Positions 28,364-37,117 of a DNA stretch of 64,000 bases are shown piece by piece. The translations under genes were made by a program, and so were the position numbers. The notes under the pieces are model-generated. The model was not told the DNA's origin, did not search any database, and saw only the letters and a program-made list of their open reading frames with translations. The stretch covers positions 124,001 through 188,000 of the forward strand of contig NZ_QFWX01000006.1 in assembly GCF_003344045.1 (NCBI RefSeq), written 5' to 3'. Each line of letters begins with the position of its first letter. The first letter of the stretch is position 1. This DNA comes from Marinobacter vulgaris (lineage in GTDB: Bacteria; Pseudomonadota; Gammaproteobacteria; Pseudomonadales; Oleiphilaceae).

Positions 28364-30118
28364 TCACCGAAACGGCGTTACCCTGTCGCGTCCCTCATGC
28401 TTTGAGCGATAGAGCGCCTGATGCGCCTTTTGGAGGAAGTTCTCGGCGGAATCGCCCTTCACTGGAGCGGCAGCATACACCCCCATACTGATGGTTAATC
28501 CGAGTGGTCCGGCTCGTGTATTGACAGGTTCGGACGCGACACTCGACCTGATTCGCTCGGCGATCTCCTTCAGGCAGTCATCTCCGGCCTGGTGCCCATA
28601 GGTGTCGTTGACTGGCTTGAAGTGGTCAATATCAATCAACAGCACGGCCACAGGCTTCCGGTCCACGAGTGCCCGTTCGAAGGTATGCTGGAGGTAGCGT
28701 TCCAGTGAGCGGCGATTACTGATCCCGGTTAACTGGTCGGTGTCGCTAAGCTGCTGAAGTTTGCGGTTTGCCTCCCGCAGTTCTTCGGTACGCTCGCGAA
28801 CACTCTTTTCCAGTGTCTCGTTGGCACGGCGCTGGATTTCCAGCGCCGTGGCCTGTGCCTGCTGCGCTTCGTATTGCAGCCGGATCCGTTGCCGGCTTTC
28901 GTTAGTAATGCGGTCGGCGATCGCCAGTGACAGGAAAATGGCCTCGATGGCTGCACCAATCTGCCAGCTGTGTTCGGTGAAGGCGTTACTTGGAAGCAGC
29001 CCCCAGGATTTAAGGCTGTAGGTCAGTCCGCCGACAATGAGTGATGTCCAGGCAATGAGGAAGTACCGGGCGGCAGGGTGGTCTTTGCGCAGAGCGTTCC
29101 AGCCAACGACCCAGACCGCGAGGGCCGTGACAGAGCCATGAAGGTTGGCAAGGCGGATGGACAGGTAATAGTCGACAAACAGACTCAGGCCGGCGATTGC
29201 AATGGCAGCGCACTGGATAGCGGCGATCACCCGGTCAAGGCGGGGTTGCTGATTCCTGGTGTCCAGGAGAACCCGTGTGAATTGCATGATCATCAGCATT
29301 GTCAGACTGACCAGTATCGACAACGCCTCCCTCGACCACCAGGGATTCTCCAGGCCGAAATACTGGTAGCCCAGGCCATTGAACAGGGTAAAGAAAAGGC
29401 CCTGATGCATTATGATGACGCCAATGTAGTAGCCGTAGACCCGGTCGCGCAGTGTCACTAGCAGGAACAGGCTGAATACAGCCATGGCGGCAATCAGTCC
29501 CTGAAAGAAGCTCAGCCAGGAGCGGCTGGTTAACACGGTTTGCTGCAGCCCGGTATCGGTATGCAGATAGAGCGGGATAGTCAGGGTATCGGCACTGTCG
29601 GCATACAGGTAGTAAACGGCGTCAGCGCCCGGTGACAGGGTAATCGGAAAAACAAAGTGCCGGGATGGGTGCGGGCGCTCTGGTGGTGTTACCAGCCTGC
29701 CGGATTCGGTTTTCCCGTAACCGGTTCGCTCTTGGGGATGGTAAAGCGTCAGTCGATCGACGAACGCAGAGCGGAACTCCAGGTACCGGGTCTGCGGCTC
29801 CGTGCCGGTATTGGTAAGCCGGAACCGCACCCAGTGGCCGGCGCTGGTGTAGCCGATGTTGAGCACGTCACCGGTGTGGGGCGTGAAAAGTTCGTTACTG
29901 GCACGAACCTCGGCCAGGTCCTCACGTCGATCCGGGTCTTTGAGGTACTCAAGGTACGGCCCGAGCTGGAGGGTGTCGTCTGTCTGCGTAATATCAACCG
30001 GAGCCAGTGCCGACGCTGCGGGAATCGCAGCCACCAGCAGGCACAGCGTCATCGCCACCCGGCAGAGTGTCGCGAGTGATTTCTGCAATAATGGCTGGTA
30101 ACCGATGGCGCGGGGCAA
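28364..30118 (-). CDS. 7TMR-DISM receptor with a degenerate GGDEF domain (signature segment deleted)
   Basis: A 584-residue membrane sensor. It has an N-terminal signal, a periplasmic 7TMR-DISMED2 carbohydrate-binding-like domain (about residues 45-180), seven transmembrane helices (about 195-395), a coiled coil (400-450) and a C-terminal diguanylate cyclase-like domain. That domain has the Mg/guanine-binding part (DIDHFKPVNDTYGHQAGDD) and the C-terminal strand (LGLTISMGV) but no GG(D/E)EF active site. It is about 126 residues where about 160 are normal; the missing piece falls at the sequence AERIRSSV. The frame is intact. It should not make cyclic di-GMP but may still sense or bind. A TTG start is used; an internal ATG at residue 23 is possible. 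Confidence 0.85.
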   Translation of the reverse strand: MPRAIGYQPLLQKSLATLCRVAMTLCLLVAAIPAASALAPVDITQTDDTLQLGPYLEYLKDPDRREDLAEVRASNELFTPHTGDVLNIGYTSAGHWVRFRLTNTGTEPQTRYLEFRSAFVDRLTLYHPQERTGYGKTESGRLVTPPERPHPSRHFVFPITLSPGADAVYYLYADSADTLTIPLYLHTDTGLQQTVLTSRSWLSFFQGLIAAMAVFSLFLLVTLRDRVYGYYIGVIIMHQGLFFTLFNGLGYQYFGLENPWWSREALSILVSLTMLMIMQFTRVLLDTRNQQPRLDRVIAAIQCAAIAIAGLSLFVDYYLSIRLANLHGSVTALAVWVVGWNALRKDHPAARYFLIAWTSLIVGGLTYSLKSWGLLPSNAFTEHSWQIGAAIEAIFLSLAIADRITNESRQRIRLQYEAQQAQATALEIQRRANETLEKSVRERTEELREANRKLQQLSDTDQLTGISNRRSLERYLQHTFERALVDRKPVAVLLIDIDHFKPVNDTYGHQAGDDCLKEIAERIRSSVASEPVNTRAGPLGLTISMGVYAAAPVKGDSAENFLQKAHQALYRSKHEGRDRVTPFR

Positions 30119-30278
30119 GGGGAACTCTCAGGCTGTCCGTTGGAACCTGTGATCAATACTAGCCACTTACCGCGAAAGGTGGGTTTTAAACGGTAGGTCA
30201 AGTGTTGGTTTTATGTAGCAGAAAGGTAGAAAACAGCAAAACCGGCAGTCTCACAGGCATTTTATGAAAGCCGCAGGA

Positions 30279-30311
30279 TAAAACCCCCTCAGGGATCGCA
30301 ACTCGGGGGGT
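30279..30311 (-). terminator. Probable rho-independent terminator of the TetR-amidohydrolase operon
   Basis: Read on the minus strand, ACCCCC (from 30311) pairs with GGGGGT (to 30283) around a 17-base loop and is followed by TTTTAT. It lies about 45 bp beyond the amidohydrolase stop at 30355, where the operon should end. The loop is long, hence the moderate confidence. Confidence 0.5.
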
Positions 30312-30354
30312 ACGGGTTTGCTGACTGCTATTCTGGTTTGCTATCGGTTTTTGA

Positions 30355-32238
30355 TTAAAAGGTGGTCTCCAGTACGGTGCCCATTTTTTTCTGGCCCAGT
30401 GATTCGTCGAAATCCGTTCCCTGCCAGGCCGGATGGCCGGCAATCATCACCAGGGGCACCACGCCATCGGTGCGGTTAACCAGTTGTTCATGCTGGAACT
30501 CCTCTCGGTACTGGCGTCTCACGGTTCTGTTATGGTCCATGCGGCGCAGTGCGGAGGGATCCACCAGGATCAGGTCCGCCTGGTCACCCACTTCGATGCT
30601 GCCGCCCTTGACGCCAAATATGCGGGCGGGATCGCGAGTGAGACGGCGGACTATATAGGTTACATCCATATCGCCGCCATCCGATGCCAGTTTCAGGGCC
30701 CGCAGGTTGCCGTCGTAAAAGGCCATGTTTGTCAGGTGGGCGCCGCTGTCGTTGAAGCCGGGCAATAGCTGGCGGTCCATGAGCAGGTTGCGCACTGTTC
30801 GTTCGTCCCGGTTGGCGGAGATGGTGTACCAGCTCAGGTCACGGTCGAAGGCCCGCAGCATCGCCAGCACAAAGTCGCCTTCGTCCTTAACCTGGCTAAA
30901 GTAGTCCTGCAGCAGGGCTTTTTCGGCATCGCTGCCCTCAGGGCGTTTACCCGCGTTCACCGCTTTAACGCGCATGAAAACCTCAGCAAAGGTCTTGCCT
31001 TCCCAGTCCTTCAGGGGGCAGACGTCGATGGTCATGTCCTCGAGACTACGGTTGAAGGCGTAATCCTCAAGGCGCACCAGACGCTTCAGGCGTTTGGGTC
31101 CAAAACCGGTCTTGCCACTCATCCACATGGCCTTGAACTGCCTGATGTAGTCCGGGTCGTTGAGAATCTTCAGCCTGCCTTCGCGGTCTTCCAGTTCGGT
31201 TTCATTGAGGATGCGCAGCTCTTCAATCTCCTCCGAGAGCGGCGTAACTGCGCCATCGGACCATACCTTGAAGGGTGCCGCCAGGGCCTGAAGGTGGAAG
31301 TCTCCTTTCAGCAGCCGGGAATTGAGCACACGGGCCAGCAAGCGTGCCAGCCGCACGATCTTGCGGTTGCTGTGTACATCCAGCGCTGCCACAACGGTGG
31401 TTTTCAGTGGCTTACCGTGGAAAAGACCGCAACTGAGCAGGAAGGTCTTGATGGTGCCAATGGTACTGTCTTTTGGCGGTGTGGCCTGCCAGACACCACC
31501 TTTGCGCCGGACCACATCGGTCAGCCGCTTGATTTCCGGGTATTTCGCAAACTGGGTGGGTATGGTCTTGCGGGTGTTGGGCTGGTTGGCCAGGTAGTGG
31601 AAGGGCAGGGCGTCAGTAGAGAAACCTGCATAGCCGTCGTCCAGTGCCTGTTCCAGCAGGGATTCCATGGCCTGGAGTTCGTCTTCCGTGGGGTCACGGG
31701 AGATGCTGGCCTCAAACCCCATCACTTCGATGCGCAGCATGGAGTGGGGCACCAGGGTGACCAGGTTGGGGCCCAGGCTGAGTTTGTTCAGGTGCTGGAT
31801 GTATTCCTTTGGGGTCTGCCAGTCGACCCGGTCTGCCGTTGCCCTCAGCACACCTTTGGGGATGTTTTCCACGCGGGCGTAGCAATCCACGATGGGGTCT
31901 GCCCCATCCTTGCGCTGGGCGCCAAAGGCCAGCCCCAGGCTGCAGTTGGCGATGACCACCGTGGTGGTGCCATGGCGCACGGATTCCGGCAGGCCGGGGG
32001 CGACTTCCAGTTCGAGGTCGTAGTGGGTATGGATATCGAACAGTCCCGGCATGGCCCAGAGCTCGCTGCCATCGATGACCTTGCGAGCCTTCTGGGGGTC
32101 GAGACTGGCTCCCCGTTCGGCAATCCTGCCGTTGGCTACAGCTATGTCCTGGTAAGCCGGCAGTTTGCCACTGCCATCGAACACTTTCGCGCCCTGGATA
32201 AGATAGTCCCAGGTGGTATTGGTTGTTTCATCGCTCAT
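30355..32238 (-). CDS. Amidohydrolase family protein (N-acyl-D-amino-acid deacylase-like)
   Basis: A 627-residue metal-dependent amidohydrolase. The N-terminal beta-sandwich segment leads to the metal motif MPGLFDIHTHYDLE (HxH), and C-terminal motifs include DSGAHLTNMAFYD, VRRLTRDPARIFG and GDQADLILVDP. This resembles the D-aminoacylase/N-acyl-D-glutamate deacylase subgroup, but similar proteins have other substrates. ATG at 32238 has GGTGA 8 nt upstream; the preceding in-frame ATG (32253) overlaps the tetR end. It is co-transcribed with the TetR gene. Confidence 0.85.
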   Translation of the reverse strand: MSDETTNTTWDYLIQGAKVFDGSGKLPAYQDIAVANGRIAERGASLDPQKARKVIDGSELWAMPGLFDIHTHYDLELEVAPGLPESVRHGTTTVVIANCSLGLAFGAQRKDGADPIVDCYARVENIPKGVLRATADRVDWQTPKEYIQHLNKLSLGPNLVTLVPHSMLRIEVMGFEASISRDPTEDELQAMESLLEQALDDGYAGFSTDALPFHYLANQPNTRKTIPTQFAKYPEIKRLTDVVRRKGGVWQATPPKDSTIGTIKTFLLSCGLFHGKPLKTTVVAALDVHSNRKIVRLARLLARVLNSRLLKGDFHLQALAAPFKVWSDGAVTPLSEEIEELRILNETELEDREGRLKILNDPDYIRQFKAMWMSGKTGFGPKRLKRLVRLEDYAFNRSLEDMTIDVCPLKDWEGKTFAEVFMRVKAVNAGKRPEGSDAEKALLQDYFSQVKDEGDFVLAMLRAFDRDLSWYTISANRDERTVRNLLMDRQLLPGFNDSGAHLTNMAFYDGNLRALKLASDGGDMDVTYIVRRLTRDPARIFGVKGGSIEVGDQADLILVDPSALRRMDHNRTVRRQYREEFQHEQLVNRTDGVVPLVMIAGHPAWQGTDFDESLGQKKMGTVLETTF

Positions 32239-32245
32239 GGCTGTT

Positions 32246-32860
32246 TCACCCATTGTTGTTCTGGTTTTCGAAGTAGGCCGCCAGTATCTGTGTGCCCCTT
32301 TCAATCAAGTCGTCGCGCTGAACATCCTGGTGCCCCTGGAAAACATGCCGGTGCACCATGCCTTCGGCCATGGAAAACAGGCAGAAGGCGGTGGTTTCCA
32401 CACCATCCCTGACATAGCGCGCTACAAAGGCGCGTACCCTTTCCATCAATACGGTCTCGCCGTTATCCATCAGTTCGGCCAGGGCAGGATCCACCCGGCG
32501 GCGGTATTCCAGCACCTCGTGAAGGCCTGATTCCTGCTGATGGAAATCGTAGAGAAAGCCCAGCGCCTGGCGGAAAATACCGCGAATGTCGGCGTTATTG
32601 TCGGGAGTAACCCCGAGCCTGGCTTCCGGAACCTGAAGGTGCTGCTGCAGCTGGGCAAAACGCTGTTGGGTGATTTCCAGCAGCGCATCCTGCTTGTTGT
32701 GGAAGTACTGGTAGAAAGTTCCGGTAGCAACACCGGCGCGATCAGCAATGGACTTGGCCGTGGTGGCTTCAAAACCCTGGCTGGAAAACTCGTCAAACGC
32801 GGCCGCAAGCAACGCATTGCGTTTGCGGATGGCTCGCTCCTGTCTGGGTGCTGGCTTCAT
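32246..32860 (-). CDS. TetR family transcriptional regulator
   Basis: A 204-residue regulator. Residues about 10-60 form the TetR helix-turn-helix (ALLAAAFDEFSSQGFEATTAKSIADRAGVATGTFYQYFHNK); the remaining helices form the ligand domain, which is not classifiable by eye. ATG 32860 has GGGGA upstream. Its upstream region contains a perfect 16-bp palindrome. The stop codon lies just before the amidohydrolase start, so the two genes form an operon, and a truncated alpha/beta hydrolase gene is transcribed divergently. Confidence 0.92.
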   Translation of the reverse strand: MKPAPRQERAIRKRNALLAAAFDEFSSQGFEATTAKSIADRAGVATGTFYQYFHNKQDALLEITQQRFAQLQQHLQVPEARLGVTPDNNADIRGIFRQALGFLYDFHQQESGLHEVLEYRRRVDPALAELMDNGETVLMERVRAFVARYVRDGVETTAFCLFSMAEGMVHRHVFQGHQDVQRDDLIERGTQILAAYFENQNNNG

Positions 32861-32901
32861 GATTGGTCCCCGATTGGAACCAGAATAATTAACAAAAATC
32901 A

Positions 32902-32917
32902 AACTTGACGTCAAGTT
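32902..32917. promoter_or_regulatory. Perfect 16-bp palindrome, probable TetR operator
   Basis: AACTTGACGTCAAGTT is a perfect inverted repeat centred in the gap between the divergent tetR (start 32860) and hydrolase (start 32984) genes. Length, symmetry and position match operators of TetR-family repressors, so autoregulation and control of both directions are likely. Binding by this particular regulator is inferred. Confidence 0.75.
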
Positions 32918-32983
32918 CAGGTTTTCGCATGATCCTTGGACAATAACATCAATAAACCGCCAGACTTGGCACCCGGAGACAAG

Positions 32984-33460
32984 ATGCGCCCAAGCGAGTG
33001 GCAGTCCAGGGGCAAGACCCGGACTATCAATGGATTCAGGATATTCACAATGGATGAGGGGGAACCGGGGCAGGAAACCATTCTGTTGATTCACGGTTTC
33101 CCCACGGCAAGCTGGGACTGGCATAAAATCTGGCCCGCCCTGCGCCAGGCTCACCGCGTGGTCGCCATGGACATGCTGGGTTTCGGCTTTTCCGAAAAGC
33201 CCGCATCACACCGATACTCCATTCATCAACAGGCGGACATTGTAGAGGGCGTGGTCAGGCAGCTGGGGCTGGACCGCTTTCATGTGCTTGCCCATGATTA
33301 CGGCGATACGGTAGCGCAGGAGTTGCTGGCGCGGCAGAAGCTGGAACTGCCGCTGGCCTGGTTTGGTGAACTGCCCGGTATCGGCCACTATCCCCAGGTA
33401 GAGGCACCGGATAACGTGGCCCGATCCTATCTTTCCTTTCTGGAGAAGGTGTCGGGTTAG
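32984..33460 (+). pseudogene. Alpha/beta hydrolase with large internal in-frame deletion
   Basis: The product is 158 residues where this MEST/haloalkane-dehalogenase-like subgroup normally has about 280-300. The N-terminal half is intact (HGFPTASWDWHKIWP, nucleophile elbow AHDYGDTVAQELLAR). It then jumps directly to the C-terminal catalytic-His region (PGIGHYPQVEAP). The lid domain and the strand with the acid residue, roughly 110 residues, are missing, yet the frame is kept. GGAG lies 5 nt before the ATG at 32984; a TTG at 32936 could extend it. Activity as a normal hydrolase is unlikely. Confidence 0.8.
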
Positions 33461-33675
33461 GGGTTTATCTCGGTGGTGTCGCCGGCCGGATTGGCAGGTT
33501 CGTCTTTGGCAATGATGAACACCGCTCCTATGACAATAACCAGAGCCGCGATCAGTACCGTGGCTGCGCCCAGGATCATCTTGAACCTGGACGTTTGAAG
33601 GCTGCCGCACTCCGGGCATTTTTTGCTTCCCGCAGGGATGCTATTGCCACAGTTGGAGCAGATGTTCTTTGCCAT
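33457..33675 (-). CDS. Small zinc-ribbon membrane protein
   Basis: A 72-residue protein. Residues 5-27 form a zinc ribbon (ICSNCGNSIPAGSKKCPECG) with two CxxC pairs, and residues about 33-57 a single membrane helix; the tail is acidic. Topology suggests a cytoplasmic zinc ribbon tethered to the inner membrane. Function unknown. Its stop overlaps that of the convergent truncated hydrolase by 4 bases. Confidence 0.75.
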   Translation of the reverse strand: MAKNICSNCGNSIPAGSKKCPECGSLQTSRFKMILGAATVLIAALVIVIGAVFIIAKDEPANPAGDTTEINP

Positions 33676-33762
33676 GATGATTGTCCCCTGGATTGGTTAA
33701 TGTATATTTCCCCAAGGTTAAGCCTTGATGGCTGCAAGGCACAAATCCGTCGTGCCCCCGGG

Positions 33763-34224
33763 TCAGAGCGCGACAACCACAACCAGGGCCGTCAGCCCGG
33801 ATAGAATGGCAATCATTGTCAGGAACTGCCGCCAGGGAAACGTTGGCTTGGGCTGCGGGCGCAGCTCGGCCTCGAGGTGTTCACGTAGCAGTTGCGCATT
33901 GCGGGCGTTGGCTTTCCAGGCAAAGTCGAAGGCGTCCCCGACGACGGGAATAAGGCCACCAACAAAGTCGATTGCGATATTCCGGACCATCTGCCCTTTA
34001 ACGCGGGTGCTGGCGCCGGCCCGCTGTGCTTCCACAAGTACGTAGCCCGACATGATCAGGCCGGCAAAATCACCAAGCACTGGAACCAGGCCGATGACAG
34101 GCTCGAAACCGATCCGGAATCGGGTAAACGGTATGCCGATGGCGTTGTCTGCCATTCGGCTGAACCTGTCGAGGCGGGCCAGGGCCGCCAGCTTTTCTTC
34201 CCGGCTTACCGGTGTTGCTGCCAT
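33763..34224 (-). CDS. DUF4112 domain protein
   Basis: A 153-residue protein of the DUF4112 family. Diagnostic repeats are FEPVIGLVPVLGDFAGLIMSGY (about residues 42-63) and VGGLIPVVGDAFDFAWKAN (about 88-106), followed by a C-terminal transmembrane helix (about 132-152). Membrane-associated, function unknown. It lies 13 bp downstream of the DUF3581 gene on the same strand, suggesting one transcript. Confidence 0.85.
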   Translation of the reverse strand: MAATPVSREEKLAALARLDRFSRMADNAIGIPFTRFRIGFEPVIGLVPVLGDFAGLIMSGYVLVEAQRAGASTRVKGQMVRNIAIDFVGGLIPVVGDAFDFAWKANARNAQLLREHLEAELRPQPKPTFPWRQFLTMIAILSGLTALVVVVAL

Positions 34225-34237
34225 GACACGTTATCCG

Positions 34238-34945
34238 CTAGTCCCAGGACTTGTTCTTCAGCCGGTAGAACTCCTCAACAACTGCGTCCATCGCGTCTGC
34301 GTCGTATTCACGCAGGCCACTGACAACCAGCTTCTTGGAAACCTCGCCGGCAGTCTTGCCACCGGTAAGCACCCGGTAGTCCAGAGAGACGTTGCCGCGC
34401 TTTCCTTCCGGCTTCAATTCGGCGTTATGGAGCTCCAAGTCAGGGTGGGGTGCATCCAGGGTATCCAGGGTCAGGTTCATGCTTTGATACATGATCATGG
34501 GCCTGTCCGGATTGAACATCACGCCCTCGCTTTCCATCAGCGGTTTCAGGGTGTGTGGAAAGTTCTTACCGGAAGCCGCGACATAGCAGCGGGTGAAATT
34601 CTCGATGACAGTGTCATCGTGGGTGCGTTCGCCGTTGCGCTCAACCTCGATATAGACCCTGCCCTTGTCGTCGTAGACCCGGATCAGGCCGTCATTGTCT
34701 TCTCGAAATTCCAGGGGGACATTTTCCCCCAGCAAGCTGCGGAAATGGAACGTCATATTCCGGGACAGGCCGAAGTGGGCCACCAACAGGGCAAAAAGAA
34801 GGTCTCCGGGCACACAGAAGCGCCGTGCATCAGGGTTGTGGATCGGGTTGAAATCCCCGGCTACTTCCTTGGCAAAGCGGCTGGCCTGGGTTGCGCTGAT
34901 CAGCACGTGTCCGTCCTGGATTGAGTGGTAGCGTTCGAGAAACAT
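34238..34945 (-). CDS. DUF3581 family protein (hot-dog-fold-like)
   Basis: A 235-residue protein matching the gammaproteobacterial DUF3581 family over its length. The N-terminal part FAKEVAGDFNPIHNPDARRFCVPGDLLFALL resembles the hydratase/dehydratase MaoC-type hot-dog motif (D-x-N-P-x-H), suggesting binding of an acyl thioester. The enzymatic activity is not known. Divergent from the haloacetate dehalogenase gene across about 210 bp in which no further gene is seen. Confidence 0.82.
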   Translation of the reverse strand: MFLERYHSIQDGHVLISATQASRFAKEVAGDFNPIHNPDARRFCVPGDLLFALLVAHFGLSRNMTFHFRSLLGENVPLEFREDNDGLIRVYDDKGRVYIEVERNGERTHDDTVIENFTRCYVAASGKNFPHTLKPLMESEGVMFNPDRPMIMYQSMNLTLDTLDAPHPDLELHNAELKPEGKRGNVSLDYRVLTGGKTAGEVSKKLVVSGLREYDADAMDAVVEEFYRLKNKSWD

Positions 34946-35158
34946 GCGGTGCCTTTTCGTTTTCGCAAATATGGATGGTTACGATAGTGGCCCTAAAAAC
35001 GGCCTGCAGCAAGACGCAACGAAACCAATGTCTAAGATAAACGCGAAAATAGCGGGAACGCCAGGTCCGGTTGCGGGCCCTGTTTTGATTCGAACCCTGC
35101 CAGTGATTGGCTACACTATCCACTTCAGCAGGCATGGGATAAAAGGCGGAACCAAGTG

Positions 35159-36058
35159 ATGGATCTAGGCGTTGAATTCAGAACCGCTCGTATCAGGACC
35201 CCGGGGGCAGACATCCACCTTGCCCATGGTGGTGAGGGGCCGCCGCTACTGCTGCTGCACGGCTACCCCCAGACCCATGCCATGTGGCACCGGGTGGCAC
35301 CGGCCCTGGCCCGGAACTTTCACGTGATCTGTCCCGATCTTCGGGGCTACGGTGACAGCTCCAAGCCCCCGTCCGGTACCCGGCACGAGGCCTATTCAAA
35401 ACGGGAAATGGCCCGGGATATGGTGGAGGTGATGGCCGCGCTGGGCTATCAGCGGTTTGCTGTTGCCGGTCATGACCGTGGTGCGCGGGTGGCTCATCGC
35501 CTGGCGCTTGACCATCCAGCGCAGGTGGCCCGTGTTTGCGTGATGGATATTGCGCCCACCCTGCACATGTTCAGGCACACCGACCAGAATTTTGCCACCG
35601 GCTACTACCACTGGTTTTTCCTGATTCAGCCCGGTGGATTGCCCGAGCACATGATTGGCGCTGATCCGGATTACTTCCTGAAGGAGAAGCTCGAGCGCTG
35701 GAGTGGACCGGAGGCCACGTTCGACCCGGACGCCGTTGCCGAATACCTGCGCTGTTTCCGTGACCCGGAGGTGATCCATGCCTCCTGCGAGGATTACCGC
35801 GCCGCCGCCACGATCGACCTTGAACATGACGAGCGCGACCGTGATCGCAAGGTCGGATGTCCGCTGCTGGTGCTATGGGGTCGCAAGGGATTTGTTCATC
35901 GCACCTACGATGTCATGGAAGTGTGGCAGAACTACGCCGATGAGGTCGAAGGCAGGATCATGGATTGCGGGCATTTTTTACCCGAGGAGGCGCCCGCTGA
36001 TGTTGTGTTGGAACTGCGCCGCTGGTTCCTGCCTTCGGGGCAATCTCCTGGCCAGTAA
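35159..36058 (+). CDS. Haloacetate (fluoroacetate) dehalogenase-like alpha/beta hydrolase
   Basis: A 299-residue alpha/beta hydrolase. All the residues that define fluoroacetate dehalogenases are visible: nucleophile Asp and the two carboxylate-binding Args in [10 protein letters not shown], the acid Asp in VMDIAP, the halide-pocket His-Trp in YYHWFF, the Tyr in [14 protein letters not shown] and the catalytic His in [11 protein letters not shown]. Such enzymes hydrolyse haloacetates to glycolate, often on several halogens. The ATG at 35159 is used; a GTG lies one codon earlier. Regulation not evident. Confidence 0.82.
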   Translation: MDLGVEFRTARIRTPGADIHLAHGGEGPPLLLLHGYPQTHAMWHRVAPALARNFHVICPDLRGYGDSSKPPSGTRHEAYSKREMARDMVEVMAALGYQRFAVAGHDRGARVAHRLALDHPAQVARVCVMDIAPTLHMFRHTDQNFATGYYHWFFLIQPGGLPEHMIGADPDYFLKEKLERWSGPEATFDPDAVAEYLRCFRDPEVIHASCEDYRAAATIDLEHDERDRDRKVGCPLLVLWGRKGFVHRTYDVMEVWQNYADEVEGRIMDCGHFLPEEAPADVVLELRRWFLPSGQSPGQ

Positions 36059-36222
36059 AGAGACGTACAACAAGGATACGTTTTGTCACTGAAATTTTGC
36101 ATCAAAGTCGCAATGATGGTCGTATTGGCGTATTCGCTCATACAGATTGGCCAAAAGTGCCAGAAAAGGGTCTTTGCATCCATCCATGACCAACCACGAT
36201 CCATCGCTACGAGGATAAAGCA

Positions 36223-37008
36223 ATGACAGTCAAATCAGGTCCCGAGGTTCCGGCCCCCCTGAAGTCGATCAAGCGTGTTGCCCAGGGCCTGTTATTGCTG
36301 GCCCTGATGCCGCCAGCCGTTGCCAGCGACAAGCTGTATATCTATACCGAAAACTACCCTCCCTATAATGCGTCAACCACCGGTCAGGGCTTTGCCCATA
36401 ACGCCGGGGATATATCAGGGATCTGTTCGGATATGGTCAAAGAGATGATGGCCAGGGTGGACTACGACTATGTCATGAAGATGCGTGACTGGAGCCTTGC
36501 CTATAACCGGGTGCAGGGCCGCGAGAACCATGCCCTGTTTTGTACTGCCCGGACGGATGAACGGGAAGACCAGTTCCAGTGGGTCGGACCATTGGCACCG
36601 ATCAAATGGACACTGTTTGCGGCACCCGATTCCGATATCAAAATCAGCTCCCTGGAAGAGGCCAGGCAATACACAATTGCCGGCTATAAAGGTGATGTGA
36701 TGTCGGATTACCTGGTGGGCGAGGGTTTCGAGGTCATTATGGGAGTGTCCGGTCAACAGAATCCCCGCAGGCTGACCCTGGGTCAGGCGGACCTCTGGGT
36801 AACCGATGGACTGGTGGGTCCGCTGGTGGCTGAAGAAGCCCACGGTATTACCGGTCTGAGGCCGGTCCTGGTCTTTCGGCAAACACCGATGTACCTGGCG
36901 GTCAGTAATGAAACCGATCCCGGGGTTGTGGAAGACCTGCAGCAGGGGCTAGATGAAGCCCGCGAGAGTGGCGCTCTGGACAGCATTGTCAGCCGTTACC
37001 AGCGCTGA
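36223..37008 (+). CDS. Periplasmic solute-binding protein (SBP_bac_3 type)
   Basis: A 261-residue protein with a signal peptide (hydrophobic core about residues 23-33, cleavage near AVAS) and an extracellular solute-binding domain of the amino-acid type (YTENYPPYNAS, GICSDMVKEMM, TARTDEREDQFQWVGP). There is no permease or ATPase gene nearby, so it may be an orphan receptor or sensor rather than part of an ABC importer. It is followed at 37118 by a MotA-like/MotB-like gene pair; a link is possible but rests on position only. Confidence 0.82.
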   Translation: MTVKSGPEVPAPLKSIKRVAQGLLLLALMPPAVASDKLYIYTENYPPYNASTTGQGFAHNAGDISGICSDMVKEMMARVDYDYVMKMRDWSLAYNRVQGRENHALFCTARTDEREDQFQWVGPLAPIKWTLFAAPDSDIKISSLEEARQYTIAGYKGDVMSDYLVGEGFEVIMGVSGQQNPRRLTLGQADLWVTDGLVGPLVAEEAHGITGLRPVLVFRQTPMYLAVSNETDPGVVEDLQQGLDEARESGALDSIVSRYQR

Positions 37009-37117
37009 AGTTAGCGGATTAACAAATACTTAACCCGCCAAAGACGGGTAAAGTTCAGCAGGGGGCCGGGGCTTGTGCTAGCTTTTACCGTGTTTCCCCA
37101 TAAAACCGGTGGTGTTA

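Noticed and set aside
31294..32412. 372-codon plus-strand frame across the amidohydrolase-TetR junction
   Set aside because: Antisense to two clear genes; no conserved domain.
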